Part shown: in pieces, positions 10,081 through 19,344 of the stretch
Layout of the letters: each line of letters opens with the position of its first letter
Numbering within the stretch: position 1 is the stretch's first letter
Source: Gymnopus androsaceus JB14
Lineage: Eukaryota > Basidiomycota > Agaricomycetes > Agaricales > Omphalotaceae
Direction: 5' to 3'
Length of the DNA: 22,666 nucleotides
Assembly: GCA_009733575.1 (NCBI GenBank)
Contig: ML770050.1
Location: 1-22,666 of the forward strand
Made by a program: the position numbers and the translations under genes
Notes under the pieces: generated by a model
The model's database searches: none
What the model was told of the DNA's origin: nothing
The model's input: the letters and a program-made list of their open reading frames with translations, nothing else

Positions 10081-10685
10081 GTAAGGCTTTTTAAAAAGAT
10101 ATTGAGAAGACTTTGTAGAGCTTTTGTAAAGAGCTACAATAACTATTATAGGGGAGTCACAATGAGTCTTTTTAAAAAGATGCCAATAAGAATAGTCTAA
10201 TTAGTTAGGATTAAGCATTGTTTTGGTCAGTACTCGTTAGGGTTTGCACTTGTGCAAACCCTAACATAGAGGACTGATCAAAACAATGCCAAACATTAAG
10301 TTTGCATAGGTTAGGGGTTAGGGGGTTAGGGGTTGAGGACAAAGTTGGGGGTGTGGGGGCTTGCCCCCACTTTTTAAAAGAATGTGGATGCAAAATTACT
10401 GGGTCAGGGTTAAGGTTAGGGGGTTAGGTTGGGCTAGGGTTAGGTAGAGGGTGGTCTGACAAATCCAAGGGGGGTGTCAGTTTTTTCCCATGGGCCCTCG
10501 TTCTCTCTGTATGAGCATTTTAAGTTTTGGTCACATGACTAAAAATCATCTTTTTTTTAAAATCTCCTCCAAAAGATCTTTTTAAAAAGATCTTTTCACT
10601 CTTGAGTGACCCCCTTATAGAAGTTATCACTGACTTTTACAAAACACCTGTGACAACTTATTGGTATCTTTTGAAAACCCTTTAC
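10081..10685. mobile_element. terminal-inverted-repeat element A with telomere-like repeats
   Basis: It interrupts gag. Ends GTAAGGCTTTTTAAAAAGAT and the complement of ..ATCTTTTGAAAACCCTTTAC form imperfect inverted repeats of roughly 100 bp. It contains a 75-nt hairpin (10215-10289), TTAGGGG runs (about 10310-10336), a G8-type palindrome (10353-10370), more TTAGGG words (10408-10455) and the block GTCAGTTTTTTCCCATGGGC (about 10476-10495). Element B has the same blocks in reverse-complement order, proving a mobile family. I could not define a target duplication, so the boundaries are approximate. No ORF. Confidence 0.75.
10215..10289 (+). other. 75-nt conserved hairpin with telomere-like inner stem (copy A)
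   Basis: A 21-bp outer stem with one A.G mismatch and one G.T pair, then a 3-nt ATA bulge (10266-10268), a perfect 14-bp inner stem GTTAGGGTTTGCAC (10236-10249 with 10252-10265), and a TT loop. The same structure occurs in element B at 14765-14839 with compensatory base changes. It could be a structured RNA, a DNA hairpin recognised by a transposase, or a terminator-like element. Confidence 0.8.
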
Positions 10686-11419
10686 AGCATCAGCTGCCAA
10701 GGTTCCATTGATTGATTAGGAACTGTACTTGCCAGTTTAAACATACCTAGCAGCAAAAGTTCCGATTCCAAATCAAAGGTCAAAGAACCTGAAGTTTTCA
10801 ATGGCTCGGATCCCTGCAAGCTTAAAAGCTTTTTAGTCTCACTTTCTCTAGTCTTCATTGATTGCCCAACATACTTTACTGATGCTCTGAAAGTCCATTA
10901 TATGCTCTCCTATCTCGGCGGAGCCACAAAGGAATGGTTCGAACCTGATATCCTCGATCCTAACCTTGCTGCATTACCCACCTGGACATTGTCTTATTCG
11001 GCTCTTATCCAAGAGTTGCAGGAGAACTTTGGACTTTACGATGCGCAGGGCGATGCTGAAGATAAGCTTGGTAACCCTTGGATGAAGGAAAACGAGCCAG
11101 TACGGAAATATAATATCTGTTTCAACACTCTAGTGGCTGCTACTGCATGGGATGAATCCGCCCTTCGATGGGTGTCAGGCCTTGGCTCATTTCTCATCCG
11201 CTATCCACCCGCTGATATTTCCCACGCTTCCTGACCGTCCGCGGATACTTCCTGCACTCATTACCTACATTGCGGGCGCTTTCCATGCTTATTTACCATT
11301 TATCCTGCCTGCCGGGCACTTTCTACATGTGATTACCACTTATCCTGCCTCCTGGGTGCCTCCCGCACTTGATAACCATCCATCAGGCCCTCCCGACGAC
11401 TTACACAGCCACCCTACAG

Positions 11420-11427
11420 TATATAAG
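11420..11427 (+). promoter_or_regulatory. TATA box of the nested solo LTR
   Basis: ACAGTATATAAGTAG, identical over 15 bases to the TATA region of the host gypsy LTR, although the rest of the two LTRs does not look similar. Confidence 0.6.
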
Positions 11428-11499
11428 TAGACACCCCGAGTCCATGCACCCTAGTCTGTTATTACCATTGTTACCGAATCGATCCCTTTTTGCTTCTGT

Positions 11500-11902
11500 A
11501 TCAGAAAAAACTGTTTTGGGCCCAGGAGGATCTAAGGTCACCTAGTCCTCTTAGGCAACCTGAGGCATCCTAGTTGGCCCAGGAAAAAGGGTAAAACTTT
11601 GGACACCTCAGGTATCCTAGTCATCCTAGGTGTCCTGGGAGATCCTGGGATGTCCTGGGGCATCCTGGGGCATCCTGAGGCATCCTAGGATAAAAGTTCC
11701 ATCCCAGGATGCCTCAGGATGCCTCAGGATGCCCCAGGATGCCCCAGGACATCCCAGGATCTCCCAGGACACCTAGGATGACTAGGATACCTGAGGTGTC
11801 CAAAGTTTTACCCTTTTTCCTGGGCCAACTAAGATGCCTCAGGTTGCCTAAGAGGACTAGGTGACCTTAGATCCTCCTGGGCCCAAAACAGTTTTTGCTG
11901 AT
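11500..11902. mobile_element. near-perfect 403-bp palindromic MITE
   Basis: Ends ATCAGAAAAAACTG and its near complement, then arms of about 190 bp each that match with only one clear substitution (CATCCTAGTT versus CATCTTAGTT) plus a unit-number difference near the centre. The centre is ATAAAAGTTCCAT. The inner arms consist of ~10-11-bp CATCCTGGGG/CATCCTGAGG units. The ends match those of the element at 14231-14595. Target duplication is unresolved (possibly only AT). The arms lack the decay seen in the surrounding gypsy, implying a recent insertion. Confidence 0.85.
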
Positions 11903-12129
11903 GCCCTGTCTCTGTCTCTGTCTCTCTATTTCTATCTGTTCTAACCAGTTGTGCCTTCCAAGCTCTGTTCAAAGGCTCACTGTCATCTGCATCAACTGCG
12001 AGGCTCTGTCCGTAGATACCAAATCTATGTCCAGAGCTCACTGTCTTCTATCTCTGTTTACAACTTTACAACCAAAGCTCCTCGGGAGCTTCCTATTTGG
12101 GTTTTGCTACCTCTAGAACCTCTGGAACC

Positions 12130-12361
12130 ATCCGCTTTTGCTCAATTCCGTCTGCTCCCATGCTATTTCCATCCGCTCTCACGCTATTCTGTCCGCTCTC
12201 ACACTATTCCCATCCACTTTCACCCTATTCCATCCACTCCCATGCTATTTCCGTCCGCTTTTGCACTATTCCGTCCGCTCCCACGCTATTTCCGCCCGCT
12301 TTCACCCTATTCCACCCGCTCTCACGCTATTTCCGTCCGCATTTGCTGTATTCCATCCGTA
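12130..12361. repeat. ~25-bp tandem repeat in the solo LTR
   Basis: About nine degenerate copies of CCGCTCTCACGCTATTTCCG-like units. Because the period is not a multiple of three in all copies, all three forward frames are open here, producing spurious ORFs. Confidence 0.8.
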
Positions 12362-13245
12362 TTATCCATATTCGGACTTATTACACCTTTTTGGACCACC
12401 CCTTCACCCATATTCCATCCGCTCCCACTCATTTCTGGTCGTCAGACCACAATACCACCCGCTTCCTCCTAATTACGTCAGCGGGTGGCCCATACACTGT
12501 TCCTTGCACCTCTGAGCCTTGTACTGTTCCGTACAACACTCATACTACTGTCCAGACCCACCTTACGGCACGGTTACCTGGGTGGTCACATTTGGTCTCC
12601 ACCTACATCTAGGTGTGAGACATTTGGGATACGTTGATTTGAGATCCATTTCATGCACCAGGTCTCACAATGGGCTTATCAACGCAGTCTCGCAAATCGC
12701 CTTAAGGACGAATTAGTTTGGGTTCCTGAACCACGGACTTTGGCGGACTACTGATACAAGGTGCTTCTCATCAATAATTGGTATTGGCAGCGAGAAGAGC
12801 AGTGCAAACGAGAGGTCGCAAGGACTTCCGGAGGTGGTGCAAGCGGTAAAACTTCCTCTCCAACAAAAAAGGGTTCATCAAACTCTTCCTCTCAAAATGA
12901 TTCTACATCTGCCAACGCTAATAACAATAACAATAGATTGTTCAACGCTTCTGCATCTTCATCCAGGAATAAACCTACCAGAGGAAAACCACAAGCGAAA
13001 TCTGGTGGACCGTCTTCGCAGGCTTCAGGCTCTACGCCTAAGCCGTACGCCAGTGTATTAGGACCAGACAGCAAGTTAAAACCAGCCAAAGCAGAACGGC
13101 GCAAGAAGAACAACCTTTGTTTCTTCTGCGGCAGAAAGCACAAGTCCAAGGATTGCAACAAATGTCGCGGCAACCACTCTAGTGGCTGCGCCGCTCATAC
13201 CGAGGAGCAGCAACCTTTCATAACCAAGGAATTGGTTCCGGAAAA

Positions 13246-13983
13246 ATAGTCCGCAACTCCTGGGCCCTGGTACGAAATGGGAGTTGCGTTGACCAGGTTT
13301 GTACCTCTGGGGAAGTCATTCTCAATGCATCCGCTCTTTCCAATTATGAACAATCTCTTACTTTATCTCTTTCCACTGACATTTTCTTACCAGAAGAACT
13401 GGAAAATACATCGCTATTATTACAATTCAAAACTCTGGTTGACTCTGGGTCTACCAATTGCTTTATTGACTTCCGTTACGTTTCCGTGAATTCTATTCCT
13501 ACTTCTCCCATTCCTCCGATCAATCTCCAGTTATTTGATGGTTCACTTTCTGCTAAACCAATATCTGAGGTTGCAAACCTCAATGTTCGGTTCCCTTTGG
13601 GCGAGCTGCTTCCTTTATCTTTTTATGTTACCTCCTTGGATTCTTCTTGTAAAGCTGTTTTAGGTTATAGTTTCTTGACCCGCTACAATCCATTGATTGA
13701 CTGGGAATCCAGAACCATTACATTCCAAAACTCTCAACAAGTTGCATCACTACCGACGTTGCTTCCACTGGTGCCTTCGGTACCGCCGGAAAAATCTCCT
13801 TCTCCTTTGGAGAAACCTTCTGTTCCCGTGGTGAGTCCCGTTACCGGTTCTCCCTGTGGAAATTGCTCTCGCACCACTCCTCGGCCTCTCACCGAGAAAT
13901 TTCCTTTTGAACCCATCTATTCCTACCCTTCGGTCGCTCACCAAATGGCTTCACAGCTGGAGAAAGACGACGTCAATATCAGC
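13246..13983 (+). pseudogene. gypsy protease segment (clan AA aspartic peptidase) of pol
   Basis: Frame 1, overlapping the gag stop (TAG 13247-13249). The active-site motif is LVDSGSTNCFID, with the DSG codons at 13441-13449, and the second conserved block is AVLGYSFLTRYNPLIDW (about 13654-13704), both typical of gypsy proteases. A Pro/Ser-rich linker follows. The protease would cut the Gag-Pol polyprotein in the particle. The junction with gag needs a -1 shift or reflects an indel in the A5 run at 13242-13246. The segment ends at a TGA (13984-13986) just before insertion B. Confidence 0.85.
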
Positions 13984-14230
13984 TGATTCTGCCAGCTTAA
14001 TGCAAAAAATCACGATAAGTGTCGTGGGCCATTTTGCAAAAGATCCCGATAACTTTTAGCACTGATATTTTGGAAGCATTCACCGAATATTTGGAATAGG
14101 TAGATTGTGTTGCAGAATATTTGGTAAATAAATAACGATAAAATCACCATAAATGCCTAAAATAGAAATGGCTATAGCGGGTGAAGGAGGGCCCATGGGA
14201 AAAAACTGACACCCCCCCCCTGCCCCGTGC

Positions 14231-14595
14231 ATCAGGAAAAACTGTTTGGGCCTTGGATGGCCTGAAGTTAACCTCAAGGTAACTCAAAGACACCTAGCCT
14301 AGGCCACCTAGGCCACCTAGGTTGCCTAGGTTCCTTTAGGATGACCTAGGAATTAGGGGGTGGACTTTTGACAACCTGAGTCACCTGAGAAAACCTGAGA
14401 AAACCTGAGAAAACCTGAGAAACCTGAGAAAACCTGAGGAAACCTGGAAGAACCCTGGGGAAACCTCAGGCAGCCTGAGATAGTCCTAGGTAACCTAGGA
14501 GGCCTAGGCTGCCTAGGCCATCCCAAGTCCAGCCCCTGTAACCTAGGAGGCTTAGGTTACCTAGGCTATCCTTGGCCCAGACCATTTTTCCTGAT
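14231..14595. mobile_element. palindromic MITE nested in element B
   Basis: Ends ATCAGGAAAAACTG and, inverted, ..CCTGAT, matching the element at 11500-11902. The arms are less perfect and contain CCTAGG-rich sequence (14296-14335 and 14485-14565). The centre has seven ACCTGAGAAAA units at 11-bp period (about 14380-14450). No ORF. Confidence 0.75.
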
Positions 14596-14678
14596 GTGGT
14601 AGTGATGGCTATCCAACCATAACCTTATTTCACCCCTATACCCTAATTATCCTAACCCTAACCCTGTATATTTTAACA

Positions 14679-14696
14679 GTGGGGGCAAGCCCCCAC
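14679..14696. repeat. GTGGGGGC/GCCCCCAC palindrome (copy B; copy A at 10353-10370)
   Basis: An 8-bp perfect stem with a 2-base centre (AA here, TT in A, the same when orientation is corrected). It is conserved between both elements next to the hairpin. Confidence 0.8.
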
Positions 14697-14764
14697 ACCC
14701 CCATATCATCCTCAACCCTAAACCCTAACCCCCTAACCCCTAACCAATGCTAACCCATAGTTTG

Positions 14765-14839
14765 GCAATGTTTTGATCAGATCTCTATGTTAGGGTTAGC
14801 ACAAGTGCTAACCCTAACGAGATCTGACCAAAACATTGC
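14765..14839 (-). other. 75-nt conserved hairpin with telomere-like inner stem (copy B)
   Basis: Same length, ATA bulge and TT loop as copy A when read on the minus strand. The outer stem is 21 bp with one G.T pair; the inner 14-bp stem is GTTAGGGTTAGCAC. Of eight differences from copy A, six form three compensating pairs. Confidence 0.8.
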
Positions 14840-15089
14840 TTAAATACCCTTTTTGGTAACCCTAACCCTAACCCTAATCCTAACACAATCATAATATTTT
14901 GCAAAATATTGCTTCAACATGCTAATTGGGACAATATACCCTAACCCTAACCCTAACCCTACCCTAACCTCACCTGATCTGATTACATAATCTTCCAAAT
15001 GTGGTCTTAAAAATATTTGGCAAATCATCTAGCCATATATTCCTATTCCAAAATCTCAGTGCTAAAAGTTATCGGGATCTTTTGCAAAA

Positions 15090-15882
15090 GCCTAGCAACA
15101 TCTAGTGCCGATATCGCTTTTGTCAGTGCCGCCACCTTTCACCAAATCTGTAAAGATTCTGGCACTGAACCACTTCTCATCTGAGCGGTACACTCCGAAG
15201 TACTCACCTGGGCAGCCGAATCTTCCACTTCAGAAGCTCCGAAGGATGCACCTGACATTCCTGAAGAGTATCTTGACTTTGCCGATGTTTTCAATGAGGT
15301 AGAAGCTGATGTTCTAGCTGAGCACTGACCTTATGGCCTAAAGATCAAATTGAAGGATGGCGCCGAGCCGCCGCTTGGACGCATTATTCCTCTTTCTCCA
15401 AGAGAGTTGGAAGCTCTCCGCGAGTTCCTTGACACACACCTCAAAACCGGTTTCATTGCACCATCCAACTCCCCTCATGGCGCGCCAGTCCTCTTCGCAC
15501 CAAAGAAGGACGGCAAGTTGCGGTTGTGTGTGGATTTCCGAGGTCTGAATAAGATCACGAAAGAGGGCTGCTATCCACTTCTGCTCATCTTGGACCTACT
15601 GGATGCACTGAAGAAAGCACGAATTTACACCAAGATTGACCTCAAACATGCATATCACCTTGTCCGAATAAACAAAGGTGACAAATGGAAGACAACTTTC
15701 CGAACCTGCTGGGGTTTGTATAAATGGAATGTCATGCCATTTGGACTCACTAATGCTCCTGCTGCTTGGCAATGTTTCATCAACGACATCTTAGCGGACC
15801 TCATCAATGTGAATGTTATCATCTATCTTGATGACATTCTCATCTATTCTGATGATCCTGCTTCACATCGGGAACATGAGAG
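15090..15882 (+). pseudogene. gypsy reverse transcriptase segment of pol
   Basis: Frame 2. Recognisable blocks in order: PEEYLDFADVF, LSPRELEALREFLDTHLKTG, SPHGAPVLFAPKKDGKLRLC, VDFRGLNKITKEG, KIDLKHAYHLVRI, MPFGLTNAPAAWQ and the polymerase motif IIYLDDILIYSDD (the two Asp codons at 15830-15835). The polymerase would copy element RNA to cDNA in the particle. Damage: TGA at 15182-15184 and 15326-15328; the second replaces a conserved Arg between AEH and PYGLKI. Several Arg-to-Cys/Trp changes are consistent with CpG loss (FRTCWG, WQCFIND). A small indel at about 15880 shifts to frame 1 after ASHREHE. Confidence 0.93.
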
Positions 15883-18246
15883 GTCCTCAGATGTCTATGG
15901 AAGAACAAGCTCTTTGCAAACGCAGCGAAATGCAAATGGAGTGTGGACATGGTCAAATACCTTGGTTATATCATGTCGCTGGCAGGCCTTACCATGGCCG
16001 CCGACAAGGTTCGTGCGATTGTCAAATGGCCGACACCAAGAAAGGTCAAAGACATCCAGTCTTTTCTCGGTTTTGCAAATTTTTACCACCGTTTTATCTA
16101 TAATTACTCCGACATTGTGATCCCTCTGACTCAGCTCACCTGGAAAGGTGCCGATTGGGTATGGTCGAACCAATGTCAGGAGGCTTTTGAACATCTTAAA
16201 TGGTCATTCATGCATGCTCCAATTTTGGCTCATTGGGAGCCAAATCGCCCACTTATCATTGAGACTGACACTTCCAATTATGCCCTTGCCGCTATCCTCT
16301 CCATTATTTTAGAAGACAGTCAAATCCACCCGATCGCTTTCCTCTCGCGCACTTTCCAGGCGGCAGAGCTAAATTACAACACACACAATAAAGAGCTACT
16401 CGCCATTTTTGAGGCTTTTAAAGCCTGGCAACACTATTTGGAGGGCTCAGGCAACCCAATCGATGTCATTACCAATCATAAGAATCTGGAATACTTCTCG
16501 ACAACTAAGATTCTTACTCAGCGGCAGGTTTGGTGGTCCGAATACCTTCATCAATTCAACATGGTGATTCGCTTCCGTCCCGGAAAGCTCGGTGAGAAAC
16601 CAGACTCGATCACTAGATGGTGGGACGTCTACCCGAAAGAGGGGGATATTGGCTACGCGCAAGTCAATCCACAAAATTTCAGACCTATATTCACTAATGA
16701 GCAACTCACCGTCTTGCTTCGAGCAACCTTCCTTGAAGGCCCCACTCTTTGAGCCTCGATTGTCTTAGACATAGACGCATTACATGAAGCAATCCAACTT
16801 GCTCTTCCATTGGATTTGGAATCAGCGGCAGGGCTCGCTCTCGCTGCGGATCCAACCAAGTCCCGATGGGAATTAGGCACTGATGGTCTCCTATGCCTCA
16901 ACAAGTGTATCTATGTTCCAAACCATTCCGACCTTCGCCTTCAAGTTCTCCGTTATTTTCATGATCACCCACTATCCGGACATTTTGGTCAGAACTGAAC
17001 CTTAGAAGCTGTTCACAGATCTTATACGTGGCCAAAGATCCGCAAATTTGTTCACGACTATGTCAGTTCTTGCACAACTTGCGGTCGGAACAAACCTTGC
17101 AGACATCACCTGTATGGACTGCTTAAACCTCTGCCGGTTCCGGTTTGCCCATGGGATTCTATCTCCATGGATTTCATTGAACAGCTCCTGAAGTCCGGCC
17201 AGTACACGGCCATACTGGTTATTGTCGACCAAGCCTCTAAACAGGCAATTTTCATTCCATGCGACAATAAAATCACTTCCGAACAATTGGCCGACCTTTT
17301 TGTTCTTCATGTCTTTTCCAAGCATGGCGTTCCGAGCCACGTCACTTCTGACCGTGGTTCAGAATTCGTGTCCGCGTTTTTCCGAGCCTTAGGCGAGGCT
17401 CTCTCAATGAAACTCCACTTTACTTCTGGATATCATCCAGAAGCCGACGGCCAAACTGAACATGTCAACCAGACCTTGGAGCAGTACATCCGAATTTACT
17501 GTTCTTACCAGCAAGACGATTGGGCTGATCTCTTACCGATCGCCGAGTTCGCCTACAACAATGCTCCTAACACCTCGACAGGTCTGTCACCGTTTTTTGC
17601 TAACAAAGGTTATCACCCAAGCATTACCGTTTGGCCCGAAATTGATATCCAATCCGACACTGCTCGCGATTTAGTGGTTAATCTTGAAGAGATCCATTCC
17701 TTCTTGCGCAATGCCATCACTGAAGCACAACATCGCTACAAGGAACAAGCTGACAGAAAACGCATCCCTGCTCCGGAGTTTCTGATCGGCTCCGAAGTGT
17801 TTGTTCTGGCTAAGCATATTAAATCTACTCGTCCTACCAAAAAGTTTGCTGAAAAATATCTCGGCCCTTTCAAGGTTGCCTCTCGGCCAGGAACTCTGTC
17901 TTACGAACTCAAGCTTCCAAAGTACCTCAGCTGTATCCATCCTGTTTTCCATGTATCGCAACTCAAGCTGGTCATCCCAAACTCCATTCCCGGTTGCATC
18001 CAAGTGCCTCCACCACCGATTGAAGTCAATGGTGAGGAAGCTTATGAGATTGCCGAAGTCTTAGACTCCAAACTTGACCGACGCTTCCAGCGTTGCCTGC
18101 TTCAATACTATGTTCGATGGTATGGTTACAAAGGAACCAATGACGAGTTCACCTGGGTAGCCACCAATGAACTACAAGCTGACAAACTCATTACTGCTTT
18201 CCACAAACGCTATCCGAACAAGCCGAATCCGGATACACCAGTCTGA
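15883..18246 (+). pseudogene. gypsy RNase H, integrase and chromodomain segment of pol
   Basis: Frame 1. The end of RT (KYLGYIMSLAGLTMAADKV) and QSFLGFANFYHRFIYNYSD lead into RNase H (IETDTSNYALAAILS, NKELLAIFEAF, ITNHKNLEYF). In the last motif a catalytic Asp is Asn (codon 16474-16476). Integrase follows: an HHCC-type zinc region (HDHPLSGHFGQ to CTTC, about 16963-17085), then an intact DD35E triad (Asp 17170, Asp 17350, Glu 17458). The tail has a GPF-type motif (YLGPFKV) and HPVFHVSQL, and a C-terminal chromodomain at about 18049-18200 (IAEVLDSK, YYVRWYGYKG, EFTW), which in chromoviruses targets integration to particular chromatin. Two TGA codons interrupt it (16750-16752, 16996-16998), each where relatives have Arg. 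It ends with TGA at 18244-18246. Confidence 0.93.
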
Positions 18247-18914
18247 CAATCTTTCTCTATTCTACTTTTCCTTTCAGTGGATAAGTAATCGCTGTGATAG
18301 TAATTGAGTGATTGCTTACTTCTTTTCTTTTCATATTATTTCGCCTCGGTGGGTCCGAAACCTGTTGTATTTAAACTCAAATGTCAAACCAAAAAACATT
18401 TTAATCAAGTATGTACAAATATTCATTTTATAAAAGGCGGTCAGCCACCGAAGATTTCCATGCCGATTCATGGTGCCTTTTTCTTTCCCTCCTTCACCCT
18501 CCTCTTCTTCTCCTCTTCATCCTTCTCATTCTCCGTCGCTTCTCCACTCTCATCTTTGGGCTCCAGCATGCGCGACAGGATCTGCCGCAAAAGTTGACCT
18601 ATCAAATTGACTTGTCACTCAAGACGAGCAAGCCAATCATCAAGGCAACCGAGTTCACTCAGAAGGTCGCCCGCTTCCAATTCTCCCTTCTTCTTCAGCT
18701 TCCCTGACAGACTACATGCAACCTTTGCTTGCATACACCGAGCGCAGACCGACGACGATCCCGACGCTGGGACGCAAGCCTCCTTCTGGGTGGCACAACG
18801 CTTGCAGACCTCCATTTTTGGTTTCTTCGACGCTGGCTTATCATCATTGTCTGCGTTGTCATTGCTCCCATTGGCATTGGGATCAGAGTTGGAAGGGTCT
18901 CCACCCACCGCATC

Positions 18915-18965
18915 CTAGAAGTCACAAGTTAACAAAAAATTAGAAACAAAACAGTAATGATGTAC
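18915..18965 (-). other. intron 2 of the antisense gene (51 nt)
   Basis: Donor GTACAT, branch-like CTAAT or TTAAC, acceptor CTTCTAG. Splicing joins GKRKQ to DAVGGDP in phase 0. Confidence 0.75.
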
Positions 18966-19055
18966 CTGCTTCCTTTTCCCCGCCGTATGCTTTGTTTTTG
19001 GCTCCGTCCTTTCCTTGTCCTTGGAATTGATAACCTCCTTTGATTTCTTGATTTT

Positions 19056-19103
19056 CTAAAAAGAAGTCAGAAAAAATAAAAGAAACCAAGGAAGGAAACT
19101 TAC
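19056..19103 (-). other. intron 1 of the antisense gene (48 nt)
   Basis: Donor GTAAGT, branch-like CTGAC about 12 nt before the acceptor TTTTTAG, pyrimidine-rich throughout. Splicing joins HPPK to KIKKSKE in phase 0. Confidence 0.75.
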
Positions 19104-19344
19104 TTTGGGTGGATGAGCATCGACCATAGTAGATGCAACCGAGTCCAGAGCCGATACATGACGGTCAGCGGCCGCCGCCAACCTTTTCCTTCTTTCCTTG
19201 ATTTCCTTCTTCTTCTTCATCCTGATCGGCGCCCTGGCGCTTCACCTTTGCTTGCGCCTTCCTTTCAGCCTCATCTCGCTTCTCCCGGGCCTTGCGCTCT
19301 GCTTCCTGTTTCTCCTTTTCCTTGCGCACCACTTCCGCTTTCGC

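Larger units (their letters stand above)
11173..12669 (+). mobile_element. solo LTR inserted in gag (TSD ATGGG)
   Basis: It begins TGTCAGGCC and ends GGTCTCACA, with the 5-bp duplication ATGGG on both sides (11168-11172 and 12670-12674). Removing the element and one ATGGG rejoins gag in frame (ALRW then AYQ). It has a TATA box at 11420-11427 (ACAGTATATAAG) and a downstream ~25-bp tandem repeat. It carries its own nested palindromic element at 11500-11902, so the LTR itself is about 1.1 kb. ORFs across 11951-12612 come from the tandem repeat and show no domain. Confidence 0.9.
9354..13249 (+). pseudogene. gag (capsid/nucleocapsid) of the gypsy element, interrupted
   Basis: I chose the ATG at 9354, 47 bp after the 5' LTR; the frame then continues into a Pro/Gly-rich linker (about 9930-9990). 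Three gag pieces remain: 9354-10080, about 10687-11172 and 12670-13249. The middle piece contains KEPEVFNGSDP, YLGGATKEWF, LQENFGLYDAQGDAEDKLG and WDESALRW, typical of the retrotransposon Gag core. The last piece resumes in the same codon (RW..AYQ) and carries a zinc knuckle at about 13118-13156 (C-X2-C-X3-H-X4-C, one residue shorter than the usual CCHC), preceded by a Ser/Asn-rich stretch. Damage: TGA at 9525-9527, an indel near 9980-9990, insertion A (10081-10685), a frame ambiguity around 10690-10780, the solo LTR (11173-12669), and TGA at 12752-12754. Gag would form the virus-like particle. Confidence 0.88.
14634..14970. repeat. interstitial telomere-like CCCTAA repeats in element B
   Basis: Perfect and degenerate CCCTAA arrays at about 14655-14668, 14714-14746, 14855-14883 and 14937-14968. 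They lie inside the element's inverted ends, so they are carried by the element rather than marking a chromosome end. Confidence 0.8.
14032..15089. mobile_element. terminal-inverted-repeat element B with telomere-like repeats (same family as A, opposite orientation)
   Basis: The ends are near-perfect inverted repeats of about 43 bp starting TTTTGCAAAAGATCCCGATA (14032 and, inverted, to 15089). It holds the same blocks as element A in reverse order: GCCCATGGGAAAAAACTGAC (about 14191-14210), CCCTAA words, the palindrome at 14679-14696, more CCCTAA, and the hairpin at 14765-14839. It separates the protease linker from RT. A nested MITE (14231-14595) accounts for 365 bp, leaving about 690 bp. The target duplication is not clear (GCCA/GCCT at best). 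Confidence 0.8.

Noticed and set aside
10713..10718. An additional premature stop in gag
   Set aside because: Both candidate frames have a stop here and the correct frame after insertion A is uncertain, so it was not counted in the CpG-decay list.
11951..12612. Three overlapping forward ORFs of 125-173 residues
   Set aside because: They lie in the solo LTR's ~25-bp tandem repeat, open in all frames, low-complexity.
14634..14970. CCCTAA arrays as a chromosome end
   Set aside because: They are degenerate, occur in both orientations and lie inside mobile elements within a retrotransposon, with ordinary sequence on both sides.
13970..15160. Possible ~60-bp diverged duplication of the protease-RT linker on both sides of element B (near 13972 and 15104)
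   Set aside because: The similarity is weak by eye and cannot be scored here; it may be chance or degenerate coding sequence.
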